From: Nitrospinaceae bacterium
GTDB taxonomy: Bacteria; Nitrospinota; Nitrospinia; Nitrospinales; VA-1
Assembly: GCA_029261595.1 (NCBI GenBank)
Contig: JAJDAZ010000014.1
Span: forward strand, 27,723-91,722
Direction of reading: 5' to 3'
DNA length: 64,000 nt
The notes beneath the pieces are model-generated. The model was not told where the DNA came from. It made no database searches and saw only the letters and a list, made by a program, of their open reading frames with translations. This document shows, piece after piece, positions 43,934 through 53,073 of this stretch (the first letter of the stretch is position 1; every line of letters starts with the position of its first letter). The position numbers and the translations under genes were made by a program.

Positions 43934-44629
43934 ATGTTAATCAAATGCACCGAGTGTGAACACGGAATAAATATTCCCGACGAGAAAGTGCCTCAAGGCC
44001 GGGTCTTTTCCATCGCCTGCCCGGGATGCCGTGCGAAAATCCGCATCGACCAGCACATATCATCCGAACCGGAGGAGGAACCCAAACCCTTCATCAAAGA
44101 GGAACCCGAGGAAGAAAATGAAACCGACGATGCTCTGGGAATCATACTTACCAGCGAGAGCGAGTTTGACGACGAGGATGAAGGTTTTGCGGTTTACGAT
44201 GAAAACGACAAACTTGCCCTGGTTCTGGACGATGCCAATAAAACCACGTGGACGGATGTGTTGGAAGAAAAGGGATACAAGGTGCAGTTCGCTAAATCCC
44301 CCGACCATGCGGTTCACAAGATGAAATTCACGCACTACCATTTTGTCGCCCTGCACGAAAATTACGGCAAGGGCTCGCTCGAAAAAAACCCGGTGTACCG
44401 GAATCTGGTGGAAATGCCCATGGAGACCCGGAGGCATATCTTTTTTGCCATTGCGGGCGAATGCTTTAAAACCCTGAACAATATGCAGGCATTCAACTAC
44501 AGCGTCAATCTAGTCATCAATGATAAAGACGTGGGCAAGCTGACCGGAATTATTAAAAAAGCGCTCCTGGAGCATGAAATGTTTTACAAGGTCTATAAAG
44601 AATCTTTGCAAGCAATGGGAAAAGCATGA
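43934..44629 (+). CDS. Zinc-ribbon protein with a degenerate receiver-like domain
   Basis: A 231-residue cytoplasmic protein. Residues 1-40: an MJ0042-type zinc ribbon (CTECEHGINIPDEKV then ACPGCRAKIRID). Residues 45-95: a very acidic linker. Residues about 96-220: a fold like a response-regulator receiver (ALVLDDANKTTWTDVLEEKG, then YHFVALHENYG) but with the acceptor Asp not obvious. Similar zinc-ribbon/acidic-linker/receiver proteins occur in deltaproteobacterial motility loci. It lies between pilU and a cyclic-nucleotide-binding gene (4-base overlap), suggesting a regulatory role in twitching. Confidence 0.7.
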   Translation: MLIKCTECEHGINIPDEKVPQGRVFSIACPGCRAKIRIDQHISSEPEEEPKPFIKEEPEEENETDDALGIILTSESEFDDEDEGFAVYDENDKLALVLDDANKTTWTDVLEEKGYKVQFAKSPDHAVHKMKFTHYHFVALHENYGKGSLEKNPVYRNLVEMPMETRRHIFFAIAGECFKTLNNMQAFNYSVNLVINDKDVGKLTGIIKKALLEHEMFYKVYKESLQAMGKA

Positions 44630-45036
44630 GCCTGTTAAAAGACGCGTCCATCGTCCAGCGTTTTTCAGACGGTGAGGTTATCATTTCCGAAGGAATCACC
44701 AGCAACAACGCCTATATCGTGTTACACGGCAAGGTGCGGGTCACCAAAAAACTGGACCGCAAGACCGTGGTGATCAGCACGCTCAAGGAAGGTGACATTT
44801 TTGGCGAAATGGGGCTGATCTCAAATAGCGTCCGGAGCGCCACGGTGTCTGCCCTTGGAAATGTCGAAGTGGGTTTTATCGACAAGGAAAAATTTGACGA
44901 GCTCCTGGCCACCTTGCCGGAGGATATCAGCACCATCATCCATGCCCTGGTGCATCGATTGCGCAACACCACCGACATGCTGATTCGAATAGGATCGGAG
45001 CTTGAGAACACGCGAAAACAAATAAAAATGATGTAA
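44626..45036 (+). CDS. Small cyclic-nucleotide-binding protein
   Basis: A 136-residue protein that is essentially one Crp-type cNMP-binding beta roll: QRFSDGEVIISEGITSNNAY, LHGKVRVTKK, LKEGDIFGEMGLISNSVRSAT (phosphate-binding cassette, FGEMGLIS with SVRSATV instead of the usual RRSATV). A short C-terminal helix follows; no DNA-binding HTH is present. So it likely binds a nucleotide and a partner protein rather than DNA. ATG 44626 overlaps the previous gene (ATGA). Its presence inside the pil operon suggests nucleotide control of pili. Confidence 0.85.
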   Translation: MSLLKDASIVQRFSDGEVIISEGITSNNAYIVLHGKVRVTKKLDRKTVVISTLKEGDIFGEMGLISNSVRSATVSALGNVEVGFIDKEKFDELLATLPEDISTIIHALVHRLRNTTDMLIRIGSELENTRKQIKMM

Positions 45037-45060
45037 TCCAGAATCAAAAGGAAATTGCCC

Positions 45061-46260
45061 GTGCCAACGTATACCTATAAAGCCAGGGTCAGAGGTCAGA
45101 ACAAATCAGGCGAGATCGAAGCCGAGGATGAAAAATCCGCGATTGCCAAACTACGAGCGCAAAAAATCCGCACCGACTCCGTCAAAAAGAAAGGCGGGTC
45201 GAGTGATTTTTTTGGCCCCAGAAAACAAGCAATCACCGGGCGGGACATCGTGATTTTCACCCGCCAGTTTTCCACCATGGTGGATGCCGGATTGCCCCTG
45301 GTTCAATGCCTGGATATCCTGGGAAGGCAATCCGAAAACAAAACCTTTGGGGAGATCATCACCAACGTAAAGACCAATATTGAAACCGGAAGCGATCTTT
45401 CCGCCTCCATGCGCAAACATCCCAAAACGTTCGACAGCCTGTACTGCAACCTGGTGGAAGCCGGAGAAGTGGGTGGAATCCTCGACATCATTTTGAAGCG
45501 GCTGGCGGATTATATTGAAAAATCCGAATCCCTCAAAAAGAAGGTGAAATCGGCCATGGTGTACCCCGGTGTCATCATCACGGTGGCGGTGAGCGTTGTG
45601 GCCTTTCTCATGATTTTTGTGATTCCCGCATTTGCCAATTTGTTTGCGGGGGGCGGTGCGGAACTGCCCGGTCCCACTCAAATCGTCATGACATTGAGCG
45701 ATTTTTTCCGCACGAAGTGGTATTACATGCTGGGCGGTATCGTGGCGGTCTTTTTTCTCGTCAAGAAAATATACTCTACCGAACGCGGCCGTTTTGAAAT
45801 CGACCGGTTGTTGTTGAAACTGCCGGTTGTCGGGATGCTGATACGCAAGGTTTCCGTGGCAAAATTCACCCGGACGTTGGGAACCCTGGTTTCAAGCGGC
45901 GTGCCCTTGATCGAGGGCCTGGAAATCTGCGCCCGCACCTCCGGCAACAAAATCATCGAGAAGGCCGTGTTCAATACCATCGAAGCGATCAAGGGTGGTG
46001 AATCCATCGCCATTCCCCTGTCCCGAGAATCCATATTCCCGCCCATGGTGATTCAGATGATTGACGTTGGAGAAAACTCCGGCTCCCTGGACACCATGTG
46101 TCATAAAATCGCGGACTTTTATGATGAGGAAGTCGATAACGCCGTCGCGGCTTTGACCTCTCTATTGGAACCGATGTTGATGGTTTTTCTTGGCCTCCTC
46201 GTGGGTTTCATTGTTGTGGCCATGTATATGCCCATATTCAAATTGGGCGATGCGATTTAA
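45061..46260 (+). CDS. pilC: Type IV pilus inner-membrane platform protein PilC
   Basis: The integral membrane protein on which pilus subunits assemble. The 399-residue protein has two GspF-type domains (FTRQFSTMVDAGLPLVQCLDI near residue 64 and FTRTLGTLVSSGVPLIEGLEI near 267) and three TM segments at about 165-190, 220-238 and 370-395. GTG 45061 is preferred because GGA lies 9 bases upstream; TTG 45055 is too close to it. PilB, the extension ATPase, is not next to it. Confidence 0.93.
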   Translation: MPTYTYKARVRGQNKSGEIEAEDEKSAIAKLRAQKIRTDSVKKKGGSSDFFGPRKQAITGRDIVIFTRQFSTMVDAGLPLVQCLDILGRQSENKTFGEIITNVKTNIETGSDLSASMRKHPKTFDSLYCNLVEAGEVGGILDIILKRLADYIEKSESLKKKVKSAMVYPGVIITVAVSVVAFLMIFVIPAFANLFAGGGAELPGPTQIVMTLSDFFRTKWYYMLGGIVAVFFLVKKIYSTERGRFEIDRLLLKLPVVGMLIRKVSVAKFTRTLGTLVSSGVPLIEGLEICARTSGNKIIEKAVFNTIEAIKGGESIAIPLSRESIFPPMVIQMIDVGENSGSLDTMCHKIADFYDEEVDNAVAALTSLLEPMLMVFLGLLVGFIVVAMYMPIFKLGDAI

Positions 46261-46284
46261 GCGTCCAATTCCTTCATACCCGGC

Positions 46285-46313
46285 GCCGGTGGGTCCCTTG
46301 TGATCCCACCGGC
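46285..46313. other. GC hairpin between pilC and pilS
   Basis: GCCGGTGGG and CCCACCGGC form a perfect 9-bp stem around an 11-base loop, with no T-run. It may stabilise or attenuate the message between pilC and pilS. Confidence 0.5.
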
Positions 46314-46329
46314 ATCAGCCTAACTCCAC

Positions 46330-48069
46330 ATGACACTCATCAAAAACAACCTGGACGAAGAGGAACTTCGGCAGAGGCTCAAGACCATCATGGTCTTAAG
46401 AGTGGCTCTCTTAACGGGGTTTGTCGCCCTTCTGCTGGCATTTGCGCCGCAACTGAAATTTTCTGCATCCCTCGGCCCGCTGACCACGGTCATTTGTTCG
46501 GGTTACCTGCTGTCCATTCTCTACGCCCTCTTTTTTAAACTCTGGAAACCGTCGCTTGGAGCCGCCTTTCAGGTCCTCGGAGATCTGTTATTGGTCGGGG
46601 GAATTGTTTACACCACCGGGGGAACCCAGAGCCTGGTATCTTTTCTGTTCCTTTTTGTCATCATCGTCGCCAGCGCCATTTTTTCCAGAGCCGGATGCTA
46701 CCTTGCCGCCTCCGGCGCCAGCATCCTGTACGGCCTGCTGATCGACCTGGAATATTACGGATTCATCCAACCCCATTATTTGTTTCACCAGCCCGATAAC
46801 CTGGTTGACGGCAGTTATGCTTTTTACCTGGTATTCCTGAACATCGGCTCGTATTATTCCGTGGCTTATTTGAGCAGTCTGCTCAACAAACGCCTCAGGA
46901 TCGTCAAGCAGGAACTCGCGGTGGCCAGCAAGAACCTCATGGAACTGCAAGCCTTCCATGCCGGCGTGGTTCAGGACATGGGGTCGGGCCTCATCACCAC
47001 CGATGCCCATGGACGCATCACCTCGATGAACCGGGCCGCAGAAGAAATCACAGGGTATCGTCTGGAAGAAAGTCTCGACCAACCTGCAGACGGTTTGTTG
47101 TCGGTTTCGTCCTTCACAAAATTTTTCGAGCACCCCCCTGACATTTCCCTGCCTTTTCAAACCGAGGGTCCGTGCCAGCACAAAGACGGGAAAACCATTT
47201 TGATCCGCATGAAGGTGAGCCGCTTTTCCGGACCGGACGACCCACGCAAGGGTTATATCTGCGTGTTCGAAGATCTCACCGAGTTTCAGAAATTGCAGGA
47301 GAAAATTTCCCAGGCGGAACAACTGGCCGCCGTGGGGCGTTTTTCTGCCGGATTGGCCCACGAAATCAGGAACCCGCTGGCCTCGGTGAGCGGCTCCATC
47401 CAGATGCTGAGCAAGGGCCTGAACCTGGAAAGTTATCATCGCAAACTGATGGCAATTGTGATGAAGGAGACGGATCGGCTCAATTCCATTCTCACGGATT
47501 TTCTGAATTATTCCCAGCCCCGGAAAAATCGCAAAACGCTTGTGGACCTGACCCAGCTCATTCAGGATGTCTCCATGCTGATAAAGCACAACGAGGACTT
47601 TTCCGCCACCCATCAAATCGTCTTTCATTCCAAAGCCGACCATTTGATAATCAATGCGGATGAAGAGGAGTTGAAACAAGTGGTGTGGAATCTGTGCATC
47701 AACGGACTGCAATCGATGGACGAAGGCGGCGCCCTGAAAATAGGATTGGAAAAAGTTTCTTCCTTTCGCGCGGTTAATTTTCATTCTGAGAAAAGGGGTT
47801 ACGTCCTGACCGTTGAAGATGAAGGGTGCGGCATTCCCCCCGACCGGTTGAAAAAAATTTTTGATCCGTTCAACACCACCAAGGAAAATGGTGTGGGGCT
47901 GGGCCTCGCCACGGTCTATCGCATCATCCAGCAAAATCAGGGAGCGATTGAGGTCACCAGTCAGGTGGAACAGGGCACGAAGTTTGCGGTCTATCTCCCG
48001 AGAGGCGTGGCCCACTCCGAAGCGGAACCCATGGTGGTCCATCCGGAAAAAACCCTGGCGGCTTCTTAG
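46330..48069 (+). CDS. pilS: PilS-like sensor histidine kinase
   Basis: A 579-residue membrane kinase. Six TM helices fill residues 20-185, a PilS-type layout. A PAS domain at about 205-320 ([31 protein letters not shown]) is followed by the H-box [20 protein letters not shown] (phospho-His near residue 344), N-box [16 protein letters not shown]1 [12 protein letters not shown] and G2 [13 protein letters not shown]. In known systems PilS phosphorylates PilR, which turns on pilin with sigma-54. No pilR is downstream in this window. Confidence 0.88.
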   Translation: MTLIKNNLDEEELRQRLKTIMVLRVALLTGFVALLLAFAPQLKFSASLGPLTTVICSGYLLSILYALFFKLWKPSLGAAFQVLGDLLLVGGIVYTTGGTQSLVSFLFLFVIIVASAIFSRAGCYLAASGASILYGLLIDLEYYGFIQPHYLFHQPDNLVDGSYAFYLVFLNIGSYYSVAYLSSLLNKRLRIVKQELAVASKNLMELQAFHAGVVQDMGSGLITTDAHGRITSMNRAAEEITGYRLEESLDQPADGLLSVSSFTKFFEHPPDISLPFQTEGPCQHKDGKTILIRMKVSRFSGPDDPRKGYICVFEDLTEFQKLQEKISQAEQLAAVGRFSAGLAHEIRNPLASVSGSIQMLSKGLNLESYHRKLMAIVMKETDRLNSILTDFLNYSQPRKNRKTLVDLTQLIQDVSMLIKHNEDFSATHQIVFHSKADHLIINADEEELKQVVWNLCINGLQSMDEGGALKIGLEKVSSFRAVNFHSEKRGYVLTVEDEGCGIPPDRLKKIFDPFNTTKENGVGLGLATVYRIIQQNQGAIEVTSQVEQGTKFAVYLPRGVAHSEAEPMVVHPEKTLAAS

Positions 48070-48090
48070 AAAAAATCATCCTCTTCTCAA

Positions 48091-48121
48091 TATCCCGTTG
48101 CTTGTTCACGGGATAATTTGT
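48091..48121 (+). terminator. Weak terminator after pilS
   Basis: TATCCCGT and ACGGGATA form a perfect 8-bp stem with a 9-base loop, followed by ATTTGTT. It ends the pilus operon 22 bases after the stop; the T-run is weak. Confidence 0.45.
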
Positions 48122-48135
48122 TAAAACCTTATCCC

Positions 48136-48957
48136 ATGATGAAACCGTTCCTAAGCCTCCTTATTTTTTTGCCCCTGTTGGCAGGATGCCTTGCGCAGGT
48201 CAAGCCATCTCCCTTTCCCGATATGGTACGGGTTCCCCAAGGTCCCTTCACCATGGGCTTCGTCATCGACAACGACCTGAGCCTTGGCGATACGGATGAA
48301 GAATCCGTCCACCAGGTCACCCTCGATGAATTCTGGATCGACAAATACGAAGTCACGAGCGCCCGGTTCGCCGAATTTTTAAACGCGCATCCTGAGGACA
48401 GCGCGCGCTATATCGAACTGGGTTCGGCGGTCACCATAGAAAAGCGGGATGGTGAGTTTAAGCCGCGACCCGGATTGGAACGCCTGCCTGCCAACCGGAT
48501 ATCCTGGTATGGCGCCGACGCTTTCTGCCGGTGGAGGGGCAAGCGCCTGCCCACCGAAGCTGAATGGGAAAAGGCCGCGCGCGGGACCGACCAGCGAATG
48601 TTTCCCTGGGGCGACGAATGGCCCACCAATGATCGGGTCACCTTCCGCAGAAAATTCCCTGAAAAGGGATTTGCCGTCATGGAGCCGGTGGATGGTTTGC
48701 CTGAAGGACGGTCGCCTTACGGGGCGCATCACATGGCAGGAAATGTCTGGGAATGGGTGGCCGACTGGTACGACTCGGATTACTATGAGGAGTCGCCCTC
48801 TAACAACCCCAAGGGACCGGAAAGCGGAATCAGTAAAACCCTGCGCGGTGGCAACTGGTATTACAAAGCGTATTATATGCGCACGACCTACCGATTCAAC
48901 GAGCGGCCCGAAGTGTTCAAGGTGTGGCAGGGCTTCCGTTGCGCCGCCCCAGCGTAG
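48136..48957 (+). CDS. FGE/SUMF1-like (formylglycine-generating enzyme family) lipoprotein
   Basis: A 273-residue lipoprotein (MMKPFLSLLIFLPLLAGC, lipid on Cys near residue 18). The rest matches the FGE-sulfatase fold: VRVPQGPFTMG, EFWIDKYEVTSARFAEFL, ISWYGADAFCRWRGKRLP, TEAEWEKAARG, MAGNVWEWVADWYDSDYY, LRGGNWYYKAYYMRTTYR. Many such proteins are not true enzymes but ligand-binding relatives; the two active Cys of real FGE are not evident. ATG 48136. The stop codon lies inside a dispersed repeat. Confidence 0.88.
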   Translation: MMKPFLSLLIFLPLLAGCLAQVKPSPFPDMVRVPQGPFTMGFVIDNDLSLGDTDEESVHQVTLDEFWIDKYEVTSARFAEFLNAHPEDSARYIELGSAVTIEKRDGEFKPRPGLERLPANRISWYGADAFCRWRGKRLPTEAEWEKAARGTDQRMFPWGDEWPTNDRVTFRRKFPEKGFAVMEPVDGLPEGRSPYGAHHMAGNVWEWVADWYDSDYYEESPSNNPKGPESGISKTLRGGNWYYKAYYMRTTYRFNERPEVFKVWQGFRCAAPA

Positions 48958-48997
48958 CGCTGGACCTAAAATTAACGTGCGATGGGTTTATGGCTGG
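48948..48997 (+). repeat. 48-bp dispersed palindromic repeat, copy D
   Basis: CCCAGCGTAGCGCTGG, ACCTAAAATTAACG, TGCGATGGGTTTAT and GGCTGG. The TAG inside the palindrome (48955-48957) is the stop codon of the FGE-like gene. Confidence 0.8.
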
Positions 48998-49054
48998 TGA
49001 AATCCTGTTGCCCCGTCATTGTGAGCAAAGCGAAGCCGTTGTAATGTTCCAAAG

Positions 49055-49082
49055 CTTTCATGCCCCTAACGAGTAGGAAGGG
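49055..49082 (-). repeat. Intergenic repeat family 2, inverted copy
   Basis: Read on the minus strand: CTTCCTACTCGTTAGGGGCATGAAAG, similar to 9619 and 56171. Confidence 0.4.
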
Positions 49083-49133
49083 TATGTCTGAGGGCGACAG
49101 CATCTGTGGTTCCAACCATTATTCCTTTATTTA

Positions 49134-49943
49134 TTACTTTTCTTCCGAGACGACCGACCAGGCCATCGGGCGGTTGCATCCTCCCGCGTATCCGTCGCGG
49201 TTGATCAGAATGATTCCAAACGCATCGTCCTTGGGATGAAACCAGTGAAGAACCTCCTCCAGTATTTTTTCCGGCGCATCGCCACGCTCGATCATCTGGT
49301 AGGTGCGGATGGCGGTCATGTGCCTGGCGATGGTCTCGCCATCACCTGTAGCGGCGACCGCACCTGCTGGTCCCGCGTACAGCCCGCATCCGATCAAGGG
49401 AACATCGCCCACGCGTCCGGGGATCGCTCCTTTAATGCCTCCGGTGCTGAGCCCGGCGGCAAAGTTTTTGCCATCAAAGGCGACGCATCCCACCGTATCG
49501 GTGGCCTCCTCCCCGGTAGAAAAGTCCACTCCCCTGGCCGTGATCTGATCCACTGTCATGGGCTCAAGTCCGGCCTTTTCCGCGAACTTCGCCGCGCCCT
49601 GACCGGCAAGCACGCTGTATTGAGTGCGGGTCACCGCATGGGCCGCGTAAATGGGATTTTTAAATCCCTGCACGGCCGCCACCGCGCCGAAATGCCCGGA
49701 ACTGTCCATCACCGCCGCGTCCATTTCCACCGATCCGTCCGCCCGTGGATGCGACCCCACACCGGCGTTGAACCGGGAGTCGTCCTCCAGCACCGCCACC
49801 GCCCGGCACACGACATCCATCACCGATGCGCCGGATTTTATCGCCTTCACCCCCACCTTCGCGGCCTGTACCGGACCATCCTGATATTCATTCTTCGAGC
49901 CCGCGCCGCCGTGGGTCAGCAGGATGTAATTTTTTTCCGACAT
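49134..49943 (-). CDS. Isoaspartyl peptidase / type III L-asparaginase family protein
   Basis: An Ntn-hydrolase precursor of 269 residues, which cleaves itself to expose an N-terminal Thr. The nucleophile Thr lies in EEATDTVGCVAFD, and GGIKGAIPGRVGDVPLIGCGLYAG carries the substrate-binding residues. ILLTHGGAGS at the start and FNAGVGSHPRADGSVEMDAAVMD are family blocks. It hydrolyses beta-aspartyl dipeptides or asparagine. ATG 49943; repeat copy E lies 10 bases upstream, inside the likely leader. No neighbour suggests a special role. Confidence 0.9.
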   Translation of the reverse strand: MSEKNYILLTHGGAGSKNEYQDGPVQAAKVGVKAIKSGASVMDVVCRAVAVLEDDSRFNAGVGSHPRADGSVEMDAAVMDSSGHFGAVAAVQGFKNPIYAAHAVTRTQYSVLAGQGAAKFAEKAGLEPMTVDQITARGVDFSTGEEATDTVGCVAFDGKNFAAGLSTGGIKGAIPGRVGDVPLIGCGLYAGPAGAVAATGDGETIARHMTAIRTYQMIERGDAPEKILEEVLHWFHPKDDAFGIILINRDGYAGGCNRPMAWSVVSEEK

Positions 49944-49952
49944 AACGTTTTT

Positions 49953-50003
49953 CCCAGCGTGTCGCTGGCCCCAATGTTAATGTGCGATGAGTTTATGGCT
50001 CAT
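49953..50003 (+). repeat. 48-bp dispersed palindromic repeat, copy E
   Basis: CCCAGCGTGTCGCTGG, CCCCAATGTTAATG, TGCGATGAGTTTAT, GGCT. It sits immediately upstream of the asparaginase-family gene start, on the opposite strand. Confidence 0.75.
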
Positions 50004-50199
50004 GGAGTTCGCAATCTGCTAAATTTTAACGGGTTGATCCCTGGAATGGAAATAGGGTATCCTAAATCCTTCTTAAAATAAATAAGCTGGAAAAATAACG
50101 GCGGCCCGGAACCTGTCGGTATTTTTGGCAATTAAAACTACCAGCCCATTAAAACAATAGGTTGGCTTCTTGTTCCGGGGATTTTTTCGAGGTTCGGGG

Positions 50200-50580
50200 A
50201 TGGTTAAATTTTGTCTGCAATGCAAAAATGCGTTCTGGGGAGGCCTGCATTGCCCGATCTGCAAGGATGAGGTCTTGCTCCTGGACGCCGCCCAGCCGGA
50301 AAATCAAAAATACCTTACTGAACTCAACATCGACGTGCGCCCGAAATATTACGCCCGGAGCTCCATGCTCCTGACTTGTTTTGGGTTCATCATGGCATTG
50401 CCGCTGGGTGCCTTTGTCTTTTTAAGAGGCATGTCCAGTTCCGGAAATGTCGGCCTGTGGAGCGGCATTGGAATCGCCACCGTGGTGATCATTTCCTGGG
50501 GGTCCTGGTATTTATCGCGCAAGCTGTTCGACAAACAGATGGTCAAGGTCGAAGACACCAAAGAACTGCAACTGGATTGA
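50200..50580 (+). CDS. Zinc-ribbon membrane protein, unknown
   Basis: A 126-residue protein with an N-terminal zinc ribbon (CLQCKNAFWGGLHCPIC, CxxC twice) and two C-terminal TM helices (residues about 54-76 and 86-106). The end is charged (VKVEDTKELQLD). ATG 50200 has GAGG 7 bases upstream. Such short zinc-ribbon/TM proteins are widespread and unassigned. It is convergent with purD, with a 14-base gap. Confidence 0.7.
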   Translation: MVKFCLQCKNAFWGGLHCPICKDEVLLLDAAQPENQKYLTELNIDVRPKYYARSSMLLTCFGFIMALPLGAFVFLRGMSSSGNVGLWSGIGIATVVIISWGSWYLSRKLFDKQMVKVEDTKELQLD

Positions 50581-50594
50581 AATCCGGTGCGGAA

Positions 50595-51863
50595 TCATTC
50601 CCCGGCTTTCCGGCCAATATCTTTTCTGAAATGCACGCCATCCCATGAGATTTGATTGACGGCCTCATAAGACTTGGCGATGGCCATTGCCGTGTCGTTG
50701 CCCAGAGCAGTTACGCCCAGGACTCTGCCGCCGTTGGTGACCACTTCGCCATCGGAGATTTTTGTGCCGGCATGAAATACCTCGACATCAGAAAGTTGTC
50801 CCGCCTCCTGTAAACCGTGAATCGCTTTGCCCTTTTCGTAAGCTCCGGGATATCCCTTGGCGGCCATGACCACGCACACTGCGGACTGGGGTTTCCAGTC
50901 CACCTGGCATTGATTCAGGGTGCCGTCGATGCAGGCTTCAAACAAAGGAACGATATCACTCTGCAGGCGCATGAGGAGCGGCTGAGTTTCAGGGTCGCCA
51001 AATCGGGCGTTGAACTCCAGCACCCGGGGGCCGCCCGCGGTCAGCATCAATCCGGCATACAGGATGCCCTGAAAAAGCCGGCCTTCCATCCGCATGGCTT
51101 CCACCGTCGGTTGCATGATGGTGGCCATGACCTCTTGTTTGAGCCCCTCGGTAAAAATGGGCGCGGGTGAGTAAGCCCCCATACCGCCGGTATTGGGCCC
51201 TAAGTCGCCGTCGAGGGCGGCCTTGTGATCCTGGGCCGAATCGAGCGGCAAAACGGTTTTGCCGTCGGTAAAAGCCAGGAGAGAAACTTCCTGCCCTTCC
51301 AGAAACTCTTCCACCACGATCCGGTCTCCCGCCTCGCCAAAGGCTTTGTCCTGCATGATGGTTTGTATGCCCTGAGCCGCCTCTTGCCCGTTGTCACAAA
51401 TGAGAACGCCTTTGCCAGCCGCCAGCCCATCGGCCTTGACCACCAGTTTTTCCTGACGCCCCGTAACATAATCTTTTGCGGATTCAGGGGACTCAAACAC
51501 CCGGTAGTCTCCTGTCGGGATGCCGTACTTTTTCATCAAATCCTTACAGAATACCTTGCTCCCCTCCAGTTGGGCCGCCTGGGCTGAGGGACCGAATACG
51601 CGCAGGTTTTTTGCTTTAAATTTATCGACGATCCCCAGAACCAGAGGCTGTTCCGGCCCCACCACGGTGAGGCCAATTTTATTTTCCAGGGCAAACTCCA
51701 GCAACCGATCCACTTGGTCCGCCGGAATATCCACATTTTCGGCGATCTCGGCGGTTCCGGGATTGCCCGGAGCACAGAATATTTTTTTCACTTTTGGGCT
51801 TTGGGCGATCTTCCAGGCCAGGGCATGTTCCCGGCCTCCTCCTCCCACGATCAATACTTGCAT
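50595..51863 (-). CDS. purD: Phosphoribosylamine-glycine ligase
   Basis: Second step of purine synthesis, joining glycine to phosphoribosylamine with ATP. The 422-residue protein shows the GARS blocks: VLIVGGGGREHALAWKI, VVGPEQPLVLGIVDKF, FCKDLMKKYGIPTGDY, VVKADGLAAGKGVLIC, VVEEFLEGQEVSLLAFTDG, GPNTGGMGAYSPAP, and FNARFGDPETQPLL (ATP-grasp metal site). ATG 51863 with AGGAG. The rest of the pur pathway is elsewhere. Confidence 0.96.
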   Translation of the reverse strand: MQVLIVGGGGREHALAWKIAQSPKVKKIFCAPGNPGTAEIAENVDIPADQVDRLLEFALENKIGLTVVGPEQPLVLGIVDKFKAKNLRVFGPSAQAAQLEGSKVFCKDLMKKYGIPTGDYRVFESPESAKDYVTGRQEKLVVKADGLAAGKGVLICDNGQEAAQGIQTIMQDKAFGEAGDRIVVEEFLEGQEVSLLAFTDGKTVLPLDSAQDHKAALDGDLGPNTGGMGAYSPAPIFTEGLKQEVMATIMQPTVEAMRMEGRLFQGILYAGLMLTAGGPRVLEFNARFGDPETQPLLMRLQSDIVPLFEACIDGTLNQCQVDWKPQSAVCVVMAAKGYPGAYEKGKAIHGLQEAGQLSDVEVFHAGTKISDGEVVTNGGRVLGVTALGNDTAMAIAKSYEAVNQISWDGVHFRKDIGRKAGE

Positions 51864-51968
51864 GGTTTCTCCTGATTCGTCCCGATCAACAACGAGGTAT
51901 CATAAAGCCGAAATTTATATAAAATAGGCGCGGGTTGCAAGTTTTTAACTTTTTAATATTGGCTGATC

Positions 51969-53072
51969 ATGGTGCATTTAAAAGCGCTGTCAAAATCCTT
52001 CGGGGCGAAAAACGTCATCCAGGATGTCTCCCTGGAAATTGAGGCGGGAGAACGCTTCATTCTGCTCGGCCCCAGCGGTTGCGGCAAAACCACCCTGCTC
52101 CGCATGCTGGCGGGGTTTGAACGGCCGGATCAGGGGACCATTTTTATCGGGGGAGAAGATGTTCTTTCCCTGCCAGTGGAGCGCCGGCCCGTGGGATTCA
52201 TTTTCCAGAATTACGCACTTTTTCCGCACATGACGGTGTACGACAATATAGCCGTCGGCCCCAGGATACGCCAAACTCCCGAACCTGAGATCGCCCGGCA
52301 AATAGGAGACCTTCTGGAGATCACTCATCTCACAGGATTAAAGCATGCCTACCCAGGCAGGCTGAGCGGCGGCGAATCCCAACGGGTGGCCATCGCCCGC
52401 GCCATCGTTAACCGGCCTAAAGTCCTGTTGCTGGACGAACCCCTTTCCGCCCTGGACGCGGGCTTGCGGCAAGGCCTGCGCGAGGAATTAAAGGAAATGC
52501 AGGAGACCCTTGGCATCACCTTTTTGTTCGTCACCCACGATCAGGAGGAGGCGATGAGCCTGGCCACCAAGATGGGCATCCTTGAGGGGGGAAGGCTTCT
52601 GCAGATCGGAACGCCGTCTGAACTTTACAACCACCCGAAATCGCCTTACGTCGCGGGGTTTCTGGGAGCGGTCAACCGGCTTTCGGGAAAGGTCCTACGG
52701 CAGGACGAAAACCGGACCGTCGTCGTTCTGGACGGCGGGCCTGAAATAAAATGCACCGCTCAATCCAAACGTCCACCCGGTCAGGCGGTTTCCTGTTTTA
52801 TCCGACCTGAGAAAATGACTTTCCGGGCGGACGGTAAAAACCATTCCAACTGGAACGTCATCAATGCTATCATCGTCGAAAAAACTTTTCTTGGAAATCA
52901 AACGTTGTACAAAACCGAAATCACCCAGGGCCAGATCTGTACTGTGCCCGTAAAACATGATTCCCATGAAGAGGACACACTTTCCTTTAAGACGGGAGAG
53001 CGGGTTAAAATCTTCTTTGCCACTCAGGACGTGATTCTGTTCGATCAATCCGATACGCCCAAAAGGACTTAA
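51969..53072 (+). CDS. ABC transporter ATP-binding protein (PotA/FbpC-like, with TOBE)
   Basis: A 367-residue ATPase. Walker A GPSGCGKTTL, Q-loop FQNYALFPHMTVYDN, signature RLSGGESQRVAIARA, Walker B VLLLDEPLSALDA, H-loop VTHDQEEAMSL. Residues about 280-360 are a TOBE-like substrate-regulatory domain, as in the polyamine, iron and molybdate families. It is followed after 1 base by an amino-acid-type binding protein, which is not the usual partner. No permease gene is next to it. Confidence 0.9.
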   Translation: MVHLKALSKSFGAKNVIQDVSLEIEAGERFILLGPSGCGKTTLLRMLAGFERPDQGTIFIGGEDVLSLPVERRPVGFIFQNYALFPHMTVYDNIAVGPRIRQTPEPEIARQIGDLLEITHLTGLKHAYPGRLSGGESQRVAIARAIVNRPKVLLLDEPLSALDAGLRQGLREELKEMQETLGITFLFVTHDQEEAMSLATKMGILEGGRLLQIGTPSELYNHPKSPYVAGFLGAVNRLSGKVLRQDENRTVVVLDGGPEIKCTAQSKRPPGQAVSCFIRPEKMTFRADGKNHSNWNVINAIIVEKTFLGNQTLYKTEITQGQICTVPVKHDSHEEDTLSFKTGERVKIFFATQDVILFDQSDTPKRT

Positions 53073-53073
53073 A

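Noticed and set aside
46588..48042. 484-residue minus-strand frame over pilS
   Set aside because: Antisense to a complete histidine kinase gene with all motifs; its length comes from codon bias.
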